Shown: piece after piece, positions 27,937 through 35,816 of the stretch
How the letters are laid out: the number at the start of each line of letters is the position of its first letter
Position numbering within the stretch: the first letter of the stretch is position 1
NCBI GenBank assembly: GCA_021323655.1
Contig: JAJPKO010000010.1
Coordinates: 1-64,000, forward strand
Reading direction: 5' to 3'
Length of the DNA stretch: 64,000 bases
Source of the DNA: Acidobacteriaceae bacterium
GTDB lineage: Bacteria; Acidobacteriota; Terriglobia; Terriglobales; Acidobacteriaceae
Notes under the pieces: generated by a model
Told to the model about the DNA's origin: nothing
What the model saw: only the letters and a program-made list of their open reading frames with translations
The model's database searches: none
Position numbers and translations under genes: made by a program

Positions 27937-29237
27937 AACCGATCCTCGTTCGCGGAGGCCGCCTCATAGACCCGTCCTCTGGTGTAGACTCACCGCGCGA
28001 CATCCTGCTGAAAGACAGTCGCGTTGCTGCCGTGGACGCTCCGGGCAAGCTCAACTCCGCCATCCGTCAGGACGGCGCGGAGGTCATCGAAGCCAAAGGC
28101 CTCGTCGTCGCCCCCGGCCTCGTAGACATTCACGTCCACTTGCGCGAGCCAGGCCAGGGCCATAAAGAAACCATTGCCACCGGTACCGCAGCCGCAGCCG
28201 CAGGTGGATTCACCACCGTCTGCGCCATGCCCAACACCACGCCCGTGAACGACTCGCCGGAGATCACGCGCTGGATGCAGTCGCCTGAACGCAACGCGCA
28301 GGTCCGCGTCTTCCCCATTGCTGCCGCCACTCGCGGAAGCATGGGCGAGGCCCTCACCGAATACGGTGCGCTCAAGGCCGCCGGGGCCGTCGCTGTTACC
28401 GATGATGGCAAGCCCATCCTCGGCGACGCCATCATGCGCGAGACCCTCATCGCCGCTTCCCGCACAGGTCTCCCCGTCATCCAGCACGCTGAAGACACGC
28501 GCATGACCGGAGGCTGCTCGATGAACGCCGGCGCTCTGGCCTTCCGCCTCGGCCTGCGCGGTATGCCGGTCGAAGCCGAATCCAGCCTTGTCGAACGCGA
28601 CATTCGCCTCGTCGCCGAACTGAAAGACGCGCGCCCGCACCTGCACGTCGCCCATCTTTCCACCGCCAGGGCCCTTGACGCCGTCCGCCGCGCCCGCCGC
28701 AACGGCCTCCATGTCACCTGCGAAGTCACGCCGCATCATTTCGTTCTCAACGAGGAAGCCGTCGGCGAGTACCACACCCACGCCAAAATGAACCCACCGC
28801 TGCGTTCCGAGACGGACCGCCAGGCCATGATCGAAGGCATCATCGAAGGTGCTGTGGATGCACTCGCCACTGACCACGCTCCTCACGCTGCCCATGAAAA
28901 AGAGCAGGAGTTCGAACGCGCGCCCAACGGCATCACCGGACTCGAAACCGCCCTCGGGCTCGCCATCGTCTGGCTGCACGAAAAGCACAAGCTGCCCCTT
29001 TCCCGCGTCCTCGCGCTGTTGAGCACCCAACCCGCCGCCGTCCTCAACCTCAAAGGACGGGGAAGCCTGGCCGTCGGCTCTTTTGCTGACGTCGTCCTCT
29101 TCGACCCGAAAAAGCAGTGGATCTTCCACGCAGCCGACTCAAAATCCCGCTCAAAAAACACCCCGTTCGACGGCTGGAAGCTGACCGGAAAAGTGGCCCT
29201 CACCATCAGCGAAGGCCGCATCGTCTACCGTGCCTGA
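27933..29237 (+). CDS. pyrC: Dihydroorotase
   Basis: Cyclises carbamoyl aspartate to dihydroorotate, the third step of the pathway. The 434-residue enzyme is of the long, amidohydrolase class I type: zinc motif VDIHVHLREPG near residue 60, then GFTTVCAMPNTTPVN, VTDDGKPI, IQHAEDTRMTGG, ARPHLHVAHLSTARAL and the catalytic-aspartate segment ATDHAPHAAHEK. These features support an active enzyme. It starts in an ATGA overlap with pyrB, so the pair is translationally coupled. A strong terminator closes the operon at 29277. Confidence 0.96.
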   Translation: MKPILVRGGRLIDPSSGVDSPRDILLKDSRVAAVDAPGKLNSAIRQDGAEVIEAKGLVVAPGLVDIHVHLREPGQGHKETIATGTAAAAAGGFTTVCAMPNTTPVNDSPEITRWMQSPERNAQVRVFPIAAATRGSMGEALTEYGALKAAGAVAVTDDGKPILGDAIMRETLIAASRTGLPVIQHAEDTRMTGGCSMNAGALAFRLGLRGMPVEAESSLVERDIRLVAELKDARPHLHVAHLSTARALDAVRRARRNGLHVTCEVTPHHFVLNEEAVGEYHTHAKMNPPLRSETDRQAMIEGIIEGAVDALATDHAPHAAHEKEQEFERAPNGITGLETALGLAIVWLHEKHKLPLSRVLALLSTQPAAVLNLKGRGSLAVGSFADVVLFDPKKQWIFHAADSKSRSKNTPFDGWKLTGKVALTISEGRIVYRA

Positions 29238-29276
29238 TCTGGAAACGGTCCTGCTGGACTTCGTCCTGACACCTGA

Positions 29277-29318
29277 AAAGCGACGCTGAAATCAAACGAT
29301 TTAGCGTCGCTTTTATTT
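29277..29318 (+). terminator. Terminator of the pyr operon
   Basis: AAAGCGACGCTGAAATC-AAAC-GATTTAGCGTCGCTTT is a long stem with one bulged G, followed by TTATTTT. It lies 39 bp after pyrC. Confidence 0.9.
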
Positions 29319-29323
29319 TCTCC

Positions 29324-29353
29324 TTGACAACCGTTTTTTTCTCACAATATAAA
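29324..29353 (+). promoter_or_regulatory. Sigma70-type promoter for TonB receptor 3
   Basis: A perfect -35 TTGACA (29324-29329) and a TATAAA -10 (29348-29353) are spaced by 18 bp. The expected start of transcription is near 29360, giving an unusually long leader of about 200 nt. Confidence 0.7.
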
Positions 29354-29369
29354 AACCGGGCATACTGCT

Positions 29370-29381
29370 GATATCGTTATC
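29370..29381 (+). promoter_or_regulatory. Possible LacI-type operator
   Basis: GATATCGTTATC has GATA/TATC arms around a central CpG, a pattern common to LacI-family operators. It sits about 10-20 nt after the expected transcription start, a position where a bound repressor would block. The half-sites differ at one base. No LacI gene is in the window. Confidence 0.4.
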
Positions 29382-29505
29382 ACATCTCTCTCCCCCACAC
29401 GTGAAAACGACGGCAGGAATTCAGGGCAAATTCCATGCTGCCGGAGCCTCTGGCTCCATTAGTAGTTGTTGAATATCTCTGCTGAGACGTAACACTTTGG
29501 TCAAC

Positions 29506-29534
29506 AAGGCAGGCCAGCACAAATGGCCTGCCTT
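29506..29534 (+). other. Strong leader hairpin before ribosome site
   Basis: AAGGCAGGCCA-GCACAAA-TGGCCTGCCTT is a perfect 11-bp stem with a 7-nt loop, 13 nt before GGAGG. No T-run follows, so it is not a simple terminator; it may stabilise the mRNA or affect initiation. Confidence 0.7.
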
Positions 29535-29562
29535 AAGAATTCAATTTGGAGGCTGGTTTTAT

Positions 29563-32500
29563 ATGCAAAAACGTATACATTTGCACCGAATGCGTTCTCA
29601 CCGGTTCGTGAGAACGCTATCTTGTCTCATCTTGGCTCTCCTGCTCCTTGCCGGCAGGCCCTCTCACGCCCAGCGCGCCGGAGGCACCATCAGCGGGACC
29701 GTGCAGGACTCGCAGCACGCCGTTGTTCCCAACGCACAGGTAATACTCGAAAACAGCGCCACAAAAGACAGGCGGATCATCACCACGAACTCAAGCGGCT
29801 TCTTCAACTTTGCCGCTGTTCCTGTGGGCACATACTCGGTCAGCGTTAAAGCGCCTGGGTTCCAACCCTATGTGGCAACAGATATTACCATTCACGCCGG
29901 AGATGACCGCGTTCTTCCGGACCTCCTTCTTCAGGTGTCAGGCTCTACCTCTGTGGTCCAGGTGACAGCTTCTGAGGCGGGCGTGATTCCGCTGGACAAT
30001 GGCGCCAGCAGCACGACAATCAACGAAACGCTGGTGCAAAACCTGTCTATTCAGGGACGTGATGCTGCCGAACTGGTCAAGTTCATGCCTGGACTGGCCA
30101 TGAACACGGGCCTTGGCCAAACTGAGTTCAACAGCCAGACGACCCAGACGAACAGTGGTCCTATCGGTGCTTTCTCTGCCAACGGCACCCAGCCTTATGG
30201 TTCCATGCAGATGACTCTGGACGGCGCGGGCCTGATTGATGTGGGAAACCAGGGCACGCAGATTGCCAATGTGAACCAGGACCAGACAGCTGAATTTACC
30301 TATCTGAATGCAGCCTTTGGGGCCGACACGCCGCGCGGCCCGAACATTATTCAGGTGACCAGTAAGGGCGGCGGTCAGCAATTCCACGGGGATGCTTACG
30401 CGTATCTGCGTAACTGGCAGTTGAACGCGAATGATCCTTATAACAAGGCGGTATCTCCGGGAATCCGGCGCGTCATTTCGCACCAGACGTACCCGGGCGG
30501 CACCATCGGCGGTCCGGTCATCTTTCCAGGGTTTGGTTATAACCGCAACCGTGACAAGCTCTTCTTCTTCGCCGGATACGAGAAGATGTTCCAGAACCCG
30601 GAAGCAAATCTTGTTCAGTTGGTGGTCCCTACAACGAACATGATTAATGGCGATTTCAGCAATCTTAGTAAAGACCCAAATGCGTGGAATACGGCGCAGC
30701 AGCCTTGTGTTAATGCGCCTTCATGGACCGGCTTCTGCCCTGGTGGCAAGAACCCATTTCCGGGCGGAATCATTCCGGCCTCGTACTGGGACCAGGACGG
30801 CCGCAATCTGCTGATGTACATGAACAAAATCAACCCGCCCAATATTGACCCTGCCACGCACAACGGCTACAACTTTCAGTTTCTGGACCATGAACCGGTG
30901 AACCGCTGGGAACTGCGTTTGCGCGGCGACTGGGACCCAACGCTGAATGACAAATTCAGCGTTGTTTATACCAAACAGAACGAAGCAGACATCAACAACT
31001 TCGGCATCTGGTGGTGGCCTTCATGGACTGCACCTATGCCTTCACAACTGAACGCGACGACAAAGGCGAACCTGTGGACGGCGAATTATGTCCATGTTTT
31101 CAGCCCTACTACTACGAACGAATTCAGCTTCGCATATACGTATTTCACTTTCCCGCCGAAATTTAAAAATCCTGCGGCGATGACAGCAGCCACGGCCAAC
31201 TACACAACGTATGCGCCATTTGATACCAGCAGCACCAATGCTTTCGACCAATTACCGAACATTCTCAGTTGGCAGGCCAGCACTGGCGCTTATTCGGGCA
31301 GCTTCGCCGGCATCTATGCACCGCCAATGATCAAAGGATTTGGCGGGGCCTATGGAAACATCAAGAAAATATATGCTTATCAGGACAACTTCACGAAAGT
31401 GCTCGGGCGCCACAGCCTGAAAGCAGGGTTTTTCTGGGACAGCAACAACCAGACCCAGACGACCGGCTACGGGAACTGGACGCAGGGAGCCATTGAGTTT
31501 GATCCCTGGGGATACTACACCACGAACAACCAGTATGCTGACATGCTGATTGGCCACACAGCAGGCATGTCACAGTACGCCGCTGCCCCTGTGCATGACA
31601 TGGCCTATCACGAATGGGCATTTTATGGGCAGGACCAATGGCACGTCACCAACAAATTCACACTCAACTATGGTGTGCGCTTCGATCACGAAGGCGCATG
31701 GTATCCAACGCGTGGCCCGGGCCTTGCGGTCTTTGATCCGTCCAGCTATGACAACACACCCAACGCCCCTACCTGGACAGGTATGAAGTGGCACCAGATT
31801 GACAGTAAAATCCCGCAATCTGGTTTTGTTTCACCCTTCGTGCAGCCGGATGTGCGCTTTGGAGGTGCATACGACGTCCATGGCAATGGCAGGACTGTTG
31901 TTCGTGGAGGCTTCGGCATCTATCGCTGGCAGTTCTCAGAGGGCGACGTGGATGCAGCGCTCAATCCTGCCTGGAACGTGCTGAGTATTTCAACTCCGGC
32001 AACGGAATCCTTCGCCGCACTCGCCTCTTATAAGCCCACTGCCAGCAGCACATGGTGCGCACTCAATTCCACCTGCCCCACCGGGGTGGATGCGATCAAA
32101 AAGGGCGAAAACAAGACGCCTTACACCATGAACTGGGACGCCATGGTTGACCAGGAACTTCCGAACCGGATGGTCTTTGAACTTCAATACATTGGCAACC
32201 ACACAGACAATGCTCTGTTTACCGGTAACGGGACGACAGAGAGCTTCATTTCCAATATCAACAAGATTCCGATTGGCGGGCTCTATGGTACGAACGCGCT
32301 TACCGGAATCAACTACTGGCAGCAGTCCTGCGCCCAGGGTTCCTGCGCCACGCCAAACAGTCAGTACTATAACGGCTATCGCCCCTATGCGAACTACGGC
32401 GTACTGAACCTTGTCCAGCACGGCAGCTACTCCAACTACAACGGAATGGTGGTTGCCCTGCAGAAGCAGACCGGTATGGCCACGTTCATCGTGAACTATA

Positions 32501-33255
32501 CCTTCAGCAAGGTCATGGGCATCCGCGATGGCCAGACAGACAATGGCGGTGGCGACGGTGTCACGATTGATCCGTTCCATGTTCGTGCCAACTATGGTCC
32601 GCTAGCGTATGACCGCACGCATCTTTTCAATGCGGCGTATTACATTACGCTTCCTGGCCTGCACGATGCTAATTTCTTCGTCAAAGGCATTATTAACGGC
32701 TGGCAGCTCTCAGGCGATACTCAGCTTCAGAGCGGAACACCGCTCCAACCCAATACCGGTGGAAATCTGAACGCGAAATGGCTGTCCAACTCCTCAGGCG
32801 CTTCAGCCAGTAACACGTATCTGCTGGGAACGAATGCTGTCGTCCTGTCACCCTATTTGAAATGCGATCCGCGAAGTGGAGGCGGAAAATACTTTAATCC
32901 CTCCTGCTTCCAGACCCCCTCGAAGATGGGCGTCAATGGGCCTGCGGTATGGCCTTACATCAAAGGGCCTGCGTTCTTTGTCTCAGATCTGGCAATAGCA
33001 AAGAGCTTTGCCGTTACCGAGCATCAGAACATCCAGCTCCGTGTCTCGGCTTTCAACTTCCTCAACCATCCACTGCCGCAGCTGGGCCAAGGCAATGACG
33101 ACAACCTGTACATGAATTGTGTGCAGAGCTCACCCTCGGCCATGGGTTGTGACGAAGGCGGCACAAACCAGAACCCAACCACCAACGGCAACGTGCAGTA
33201 CAAAGCAGCAAAACAGCACCGATATATGGAGCTTTCTCTGAAGTACAACTTCTAG
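29563..33255 (+). CDS. Oar-like TonB-dependent receptor 3
   Basis: The largest receptor of the window, 1230 residues from ATG 29563 (GGAGG at 29548). The basic N-terminus precedes a signal segment LSCLILALLLLAGRPSHA, then the regulatory-like domain GTISGTVQDSQHAVVPNAQV and a plug with GSMQMTLDGAGLIDVGNQ. The plug is phrased differently from receptors 1 and 2 (GRDAAELVKFMPGLAMNTG), and the barrel has many Asn/Gln-rich loops with Cys pairs, ending in ELSLKYNF. It probably imports a different substrate from the tandem pair. Control elements in the leader suggest induction by a sugar-type signal, but that is inference. Two hairpins close the gene at 33279 and 33323. Confidence 0.9.
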   Translation: MQKRIHLHRMRSHRFVRTLSCLILALLLLAGRPSHAQRAGGTISGTVQDSQHAVVPNAQVILENSATKDRRIITTNSSGFFNFAAVPVGTYSVSVKAPGFQPYVATDITIHAGDDRVLPDLLLQVSGSTSVVQVTASEAGVIPLDNGASSTTINETLVQNLSIQGRDAAELVKFMPGLAMNTGLGQTEFNSQTTQTNSGPIGAFSANGTQPYGSMQMTLDGAGLIDVGNQGTQIANVNQDQTAEFTYLNAAFGADTPRGPNIIQVTSKGGGQQFHGDAYAYLRNWQLNANDPYNKAVSPGIRRVISHQTYPGGTIGGPVIFPGFGYNRNRDKLFFFAGYEKMFQNPEANLVQLVVPTTNMINGDFSNLSKDPNAWNTAQQPCVNAPSWTGFCPGGKNPFPGGIIPASYWDQDGRNLLMYMNKINPPNIDPATHNGYNFQFLDHEPVNRWELRLRGDWDPTLNDKFSVVYTKQNEADINNFGIWWWPSWTAPMPSQLNATTKANLWTANYVHVFSPTTTNEFSFAYTYFTFPPKFKNPAAMTAATANYTTYAPFDTSSTNAFDQLPNILSWQASTGAYSGSFAGIYAPPMIKGFGGAYGNIKKIYAYQDNFTKVLGRHSLKAGFFWDSNNQTQTTGYGNWTQGAIEFDPWGYYTTNNQYADMLIGHTAGMSQYAAAPVHDMAYHEWAFYGQDQWHVTNKFTLNYGVRFDHEGAWYPTRGPGLAVFDPSSYDNTPNAPTWTGMKWHQIDSKIPQSGFVSPFVQPDVRFGGAYDVHGNGRTVVRGGFGIYRWQFSEGDVDAALNPAWNVLSISTPATESFAALASYKPTASSTWCALNSTCPTGVDAIKKGENKTPYTMNWDAMVDQELPNRMVFELQYIGNHTDNALFTGNGTTESFISNINKIPIGGLYGTNALTGINYWQQSCAQGSCATPNSQYYNGYRPYANYGVLNLVQHGSYSNYNGMVVALQKQTGMATFIVNYTFSKVMGIRDGQTDNGGGDGVTIDPFHVRANYGPLAYDRTHLFNAAYYITLPGLHDANFFVKGIINGWQLSGDTQLQSGTPLQPNTGGNLNAKWLSNSSGASASNTYLLGTNAVVLSPYLKCDPRSGGGKYFNPSCFQTPSKMGVNGPAVWPYIKGPAFFVSDLAIAKSFAVTEHQNIQLRVSAFNFLNHPLPQLGQGNDDNLYMNCVQSSPSAMGCDEGGTNQNPTTNGNVQYKAAKQHRYMELSLKYNF

Positions 33256-33278
33256 GGAATTTGCGTGGCTTTCCGAAC

Positions 33279-33304
33279 AGGGGCCCCGAAAGGGCCCCAA
33301 AATT
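33279..33304 (+). terminator. Hairpin after TonB receptor 3
   Basis: GGGGCCC-CGAAA-GGGCCCC followed by AAAATTTT, 24 bp after the stop. The stem is very GC-rich, but the T-run is short. Confidence 0.6.
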
Positions 33305-33322
33305 TTGCCCTTCTCCAGACGC

Positions 33323-33354
33323 AAAAAAGCCCTGCTTTTCGCAGGGCCCTTTTG
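33323..33354. terminator. Bidirectional terminator
   Basis: AAAAAAGCCCTGC-TTTTC-GCAGGGC followed by CCTTTT forms a stem with A-run before and T-run after, and so can serve the receptor on the plus strand and the histone-like gene on the minus strand. Confidence 0.75.
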
Positions 33355-33371
33355 CTTGCCTGTGCAGCGGG

Positions 33372-33923
33372 TTACTTCTTTTTCGCTGCCTTCTTTGTTG
33401 CCTTTTTCGTTGCCTTCTTTGCAGCCTTTTTGGTTGCCTTCTTAGCTGCGGTTTTCTTTGCAGGGGCCTTCCTGGCCGCTGCCTTCTTTGCTGCCTTCTT
33501 CACTGCCAAATTAGTTTTACCTCGTTTGGTTGATTTTTTACTGCTGGCGCCCTTTTTTCCGGCCGCGGATTTCTTCGTGGCCTTGCTGCCGCCGCGAGCG
33601 CCCCTGCTGGGTTTAGCGGCAGATTTCTTTGCGGCCTTCCTGGCCGGGGCCCTTTTCGCAGCTTTCTTCGCTGCCTTCCTGGCTGGCTTCTTCGCCGCCG
33701 GATGTGACGCCTGCGCTCTACCTGTTTCTTCGGCAGCGGCGGCCGGTTCTTCAGCCTCGGGCCCTTCTTCCTCCTCGTCTTCCAGATCGTCGTCGTCTGA
33801 AGAAATGGAAATGCTTACTTCCTCTTCTTCATCTTCGCCAAATCCGTCATCCACTTCTTCTGTTTCGTGGTTGTTGTCGAATTCCTCGTCATTCTGCGCG
33901 AAAAGTTTGCGGTCATCCTGCAT
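33372..33923 (-). CDS. Bipolar acidic/basic histone-H1-like protein
   Basis: This 183-residue protein has two opposite halves. Residues 1-65 are strongly acidic and Ser-rich (EDEEEEVSISISSDDDDLED). Residues 75-183 are Lys/Ala-rich with repeated AAKK and ATKK units, ending KKAAKKATKKATKKAAKKK, like the C-terminal tails of histone H1 and of bacterial H1-like proteins. The basic part should bind DNA or RNA; the acidic half may shield or regulate it. The DNA of the basic part is a run of near-repeats, so its length may vary between strains. The gene is isolated, between a convergent receptor and the lytic transglycosylase. It resembles no enzyme. Known H1-like proteins usually lack such an acidic head. 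Confidence 0.75.
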   Translation of the reverse strand: MQDDRKLFAQNDEEFDNNHETEEVDDGFGEDEEEEVSISISSDDDDLEDEEEEGPEAEEPAAAAEETGRAQASHPAAKKPARKAAKKAAKRAPARKAAKKSAAKPSRGARGGSKATKKSAAGKKGASSKKSTKRGKTNLAVKKAAKKAAARKAPAKKTAAKKATKKAAKKATKKATKKAAKKK

Positions 33924-34060
33924 GAAAATGTCCTCCGGCTGCGGCGCCTGAATTTTTCAGTTCAATCACAGAGGGCGCGCAAAGTATCCGCTTTCCCTGT
34001 CCGCGGATTATAGCAACAGGATGCAACGCATTTCCAATGAAAGCAAGTATTTATTCGGCT

Positions 34061-35764
34061 TCATCGCACTCTTTTTGCATGATGCGACGATGAAGCCGCC
34101 TTCGTATCGGCATGCACTTCCTTAGCACCCTTAGCCGCATGGTGTGATGCAGTCTTCGCATGACGCGACGAGGTTTTCTTTGAAACACGCGCCGGCTCAG
34201 CGACATAAAGCCTGCGTCCGGCCGTCACTGTGTTTCCCCGCAAGTGGTTCCAGCGCTTCAGTTGGTCCACCGTCACGCCAAAACGGTCGGCCACTGTCAC
34301 CAGCGTGTCGCCGTGCTGGGTCTTATATGTACTGCTGCGCAGTGAAGATGGCGCTGCCGCCGGTGCCACCGGAATCACGAGTGAATCTACTCCGCTCAGA
34401 TCGCTGCCCGAATCAAGCTGGTTCACAAACGCAATCTCTGAGGCAGAAACGTGGTACTGCCTTGCCACCTCATCCAAAGACTCGCCCGGCGTCAGCACAT
34501 GGAATCGCCACGACCGCCGCTTGTCTTCCGGAATCTCCGCAATCCTCTTCTCAAAAAGGTCCTTTGTCTCCGGAGGCAGATGCAGATCATACGGCTCACC
34601 CGGAGGCGTCGTCATTCGCAGCAGGCCCGGGTTCAGCCCCACAATCTCCTGCAGCGGAGCATTCACTACATCGGCCACCAGCCGCAGGTCTACCGCATAA
34701 TTCGTCGTCACTGTATCATCCACCAGCGGCGGATCAGGCGATAGGTCCGTCAGCCCATACTGCTTAGGGTTCTTCGCCATAATCGTCACTGCGAGAATAA
34801 TCGGAACGTAGTTCTTCGTCTCGGCCGGAAGATTATTGCGCCGATACAGTTCCCAGAAGTCCGCATAGCCCGTGCGCTCCACCGCGCGCTGAATGTTTCC
34901 CGCACCCCAGTCATATGCGGCCATCGCCAGATACCAGTCGCCCAGTTGGTCGTATAGCTGCTTGATCCATCGCGCATATGCCCGCGTTGCCTTCTCCGGA
35001 TCAAACCGCTCGTCATACCATCCTGTGCGTGAAAGCCCGTACGGCCCATACGGCATAAACTGCCACATGCCTCCTGCACCTGAGTGCGGATTCACCGCCT
35101 GAGGACGAAAGCCTGATTCTGCCACCGCCTGATAGATCAGGTCCTGCGGCACGCCTTCCTGCTTCAGGATGCGCTGGATCATATCCTTGTAGCGCCCCGC
35201 CCGCGTAAGCGCGCCAACAATTGTGTTGTGGCCCTTCGTCGTATTGCTGAAGAAATTGATATAGCTTGCCACGTAATCGTTCATCACCAGCGGAAGGTCA
35301 GACTGCGTGGTCTTCAGTTCGGCTTCCGCCTGTGCACGCACCTTTGGGTCCACAGGAAACGTCACATCATTCGCAACATCCACCGGCGCGTCTTCCGGAT
35401 GCTGCTGCGCTGTCTGCGTTCCGTTTTCGCGCAGCGCGTCCATCTCGAGCGTATTGATCGCGTCCACAATGTGGTCAAACTCCTCGCTGATCGTGGCATC
35501 GCTCCTGATGTCAATGCCGCTGCGCAGAATCAGGTCCACGGCGTAATCAAAGTTGGAGCGCGCCGCCGCCGTCTGCCCGCTGCGGTAATTACTCAGCCCC
35601 GCCTGGTAGGCCTTCTCCACACTGTCAATTAACGTCTGGTCACGCTGAGAAATGGCCGGGAGCGACACAGCACTTCGCTGCTGCGCCAGAGCGCTTCCGC
35701 CGTGACCAGCCATACAAATAAGGACCGCGATGAGCGCGGCGGATGAAGACCTGAAAACAACCAT
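34061..35764 (-). CDS. MltD-like lytic transglycosylase with two LysM domains
   Basis: A 567-residue exported murein hydrolase, predicted to cut the MurNAc-GlcNAc bond non-hydrolytically. The signal peptide is within AALIAVLICMAGHGGSALAQ. An N-terminal helical region precedes the SLT domain, with catalytic E216 in AVAESGFRPQAV, then GAGGMWQFMP and WYLAMAAYDWGAGN. Two LysM repeats follow, HVLTPGESLDEVARQYHVSA (about 406-450) and TQHGDTLVTVADRFGVTVDQ (about 483-525), which bind peptidoglycan. The C-terminus is His/Lys/Ala-rich, ending SSHHAKRVR. Compared with MltD of enterobacteria the N-terminal region is longer, and no lipobox is seen. Stands alone. Confidence 0.92.
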   Translation of the reverse strand: MVVFRSSSAALIAVLICMAGHGGSALAQQRSAVSLPAISQRDQTLIDSVEKAYQAGLSNYRSGQTAAARSNFDYAVDLILRSGIDIRSDATISEEFDHIVDAINTLEMDALRENGTQTAQQHPEDAPVDVANDVTFPVDPKVRAQAEAELKTTQSDLPLVMNDYVASYINFFSNTTKGHNTIVGALTRAGRYKDMIQRILKQEGVPQDLIYQAVAESGFRPQAVNPHSGAGGMWQFMPYGPYGLSRTGWYDERFDPEKATRAYARWIKQLYDQLGDWYLAMAAYDWGAGNIQRAVERTGYADFWELYRRNNLPAETKNYVPIILAVTIMAKNPKQYGLTDLSPDPPLVDDTVTTNYAVDLRLVADVVNAPLQEIVGLNPGLLRMTTPPGEPYDLHLPPETKDLFEKRIAEIPEDKRRSWRFHVLTPGESLDEVARQYHVSASEIAFVNQLDSGSDLSGVDSLVIPVAPAAAPSSLRSSTYKTQHGDTLVTVADRFGVTVDQLKRWNHLRGNTVTAGRRLYVAEPARVSKKTSSRHAKTASHHAAKGAKEVHADTKAASSSHHAKRVR

Positions 35765-35816
35765 GCGGATGTACTGCTTTATTGTAGTGGCTCATTGTGG
35801 CGCGCGTCACATTCTT

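Larger units (their letters stand above)
29238..29562. other. Leader region of TonB receptor 3
   Basis: This non-coding stretch holds, in order, the pyr terminator (29277-29318), a promoter (29324-29353), a possible operator (29370-29381), a long leader with an imperfect dyad around 29412-29450, a strong hairpin (29506-29534) and the ribosome site GGAGG at 29548. It contains no protein gene. Confidence 0.7.

Noticed and set aside
27990-29129. 379-codon minus-strand frame across pyrC
   Set aside because: Antisense shadow of dihydroorotase; GC-rich third positions keep the reverse frame open.
33265-33951. Phe/Ala-rich 228-codon plus-strand frame resembling membrane repeats
   Set aside because: It is the complement of the Lys/Ala repeats of the histone-like gene, which has a better start and amino-acid pattern.
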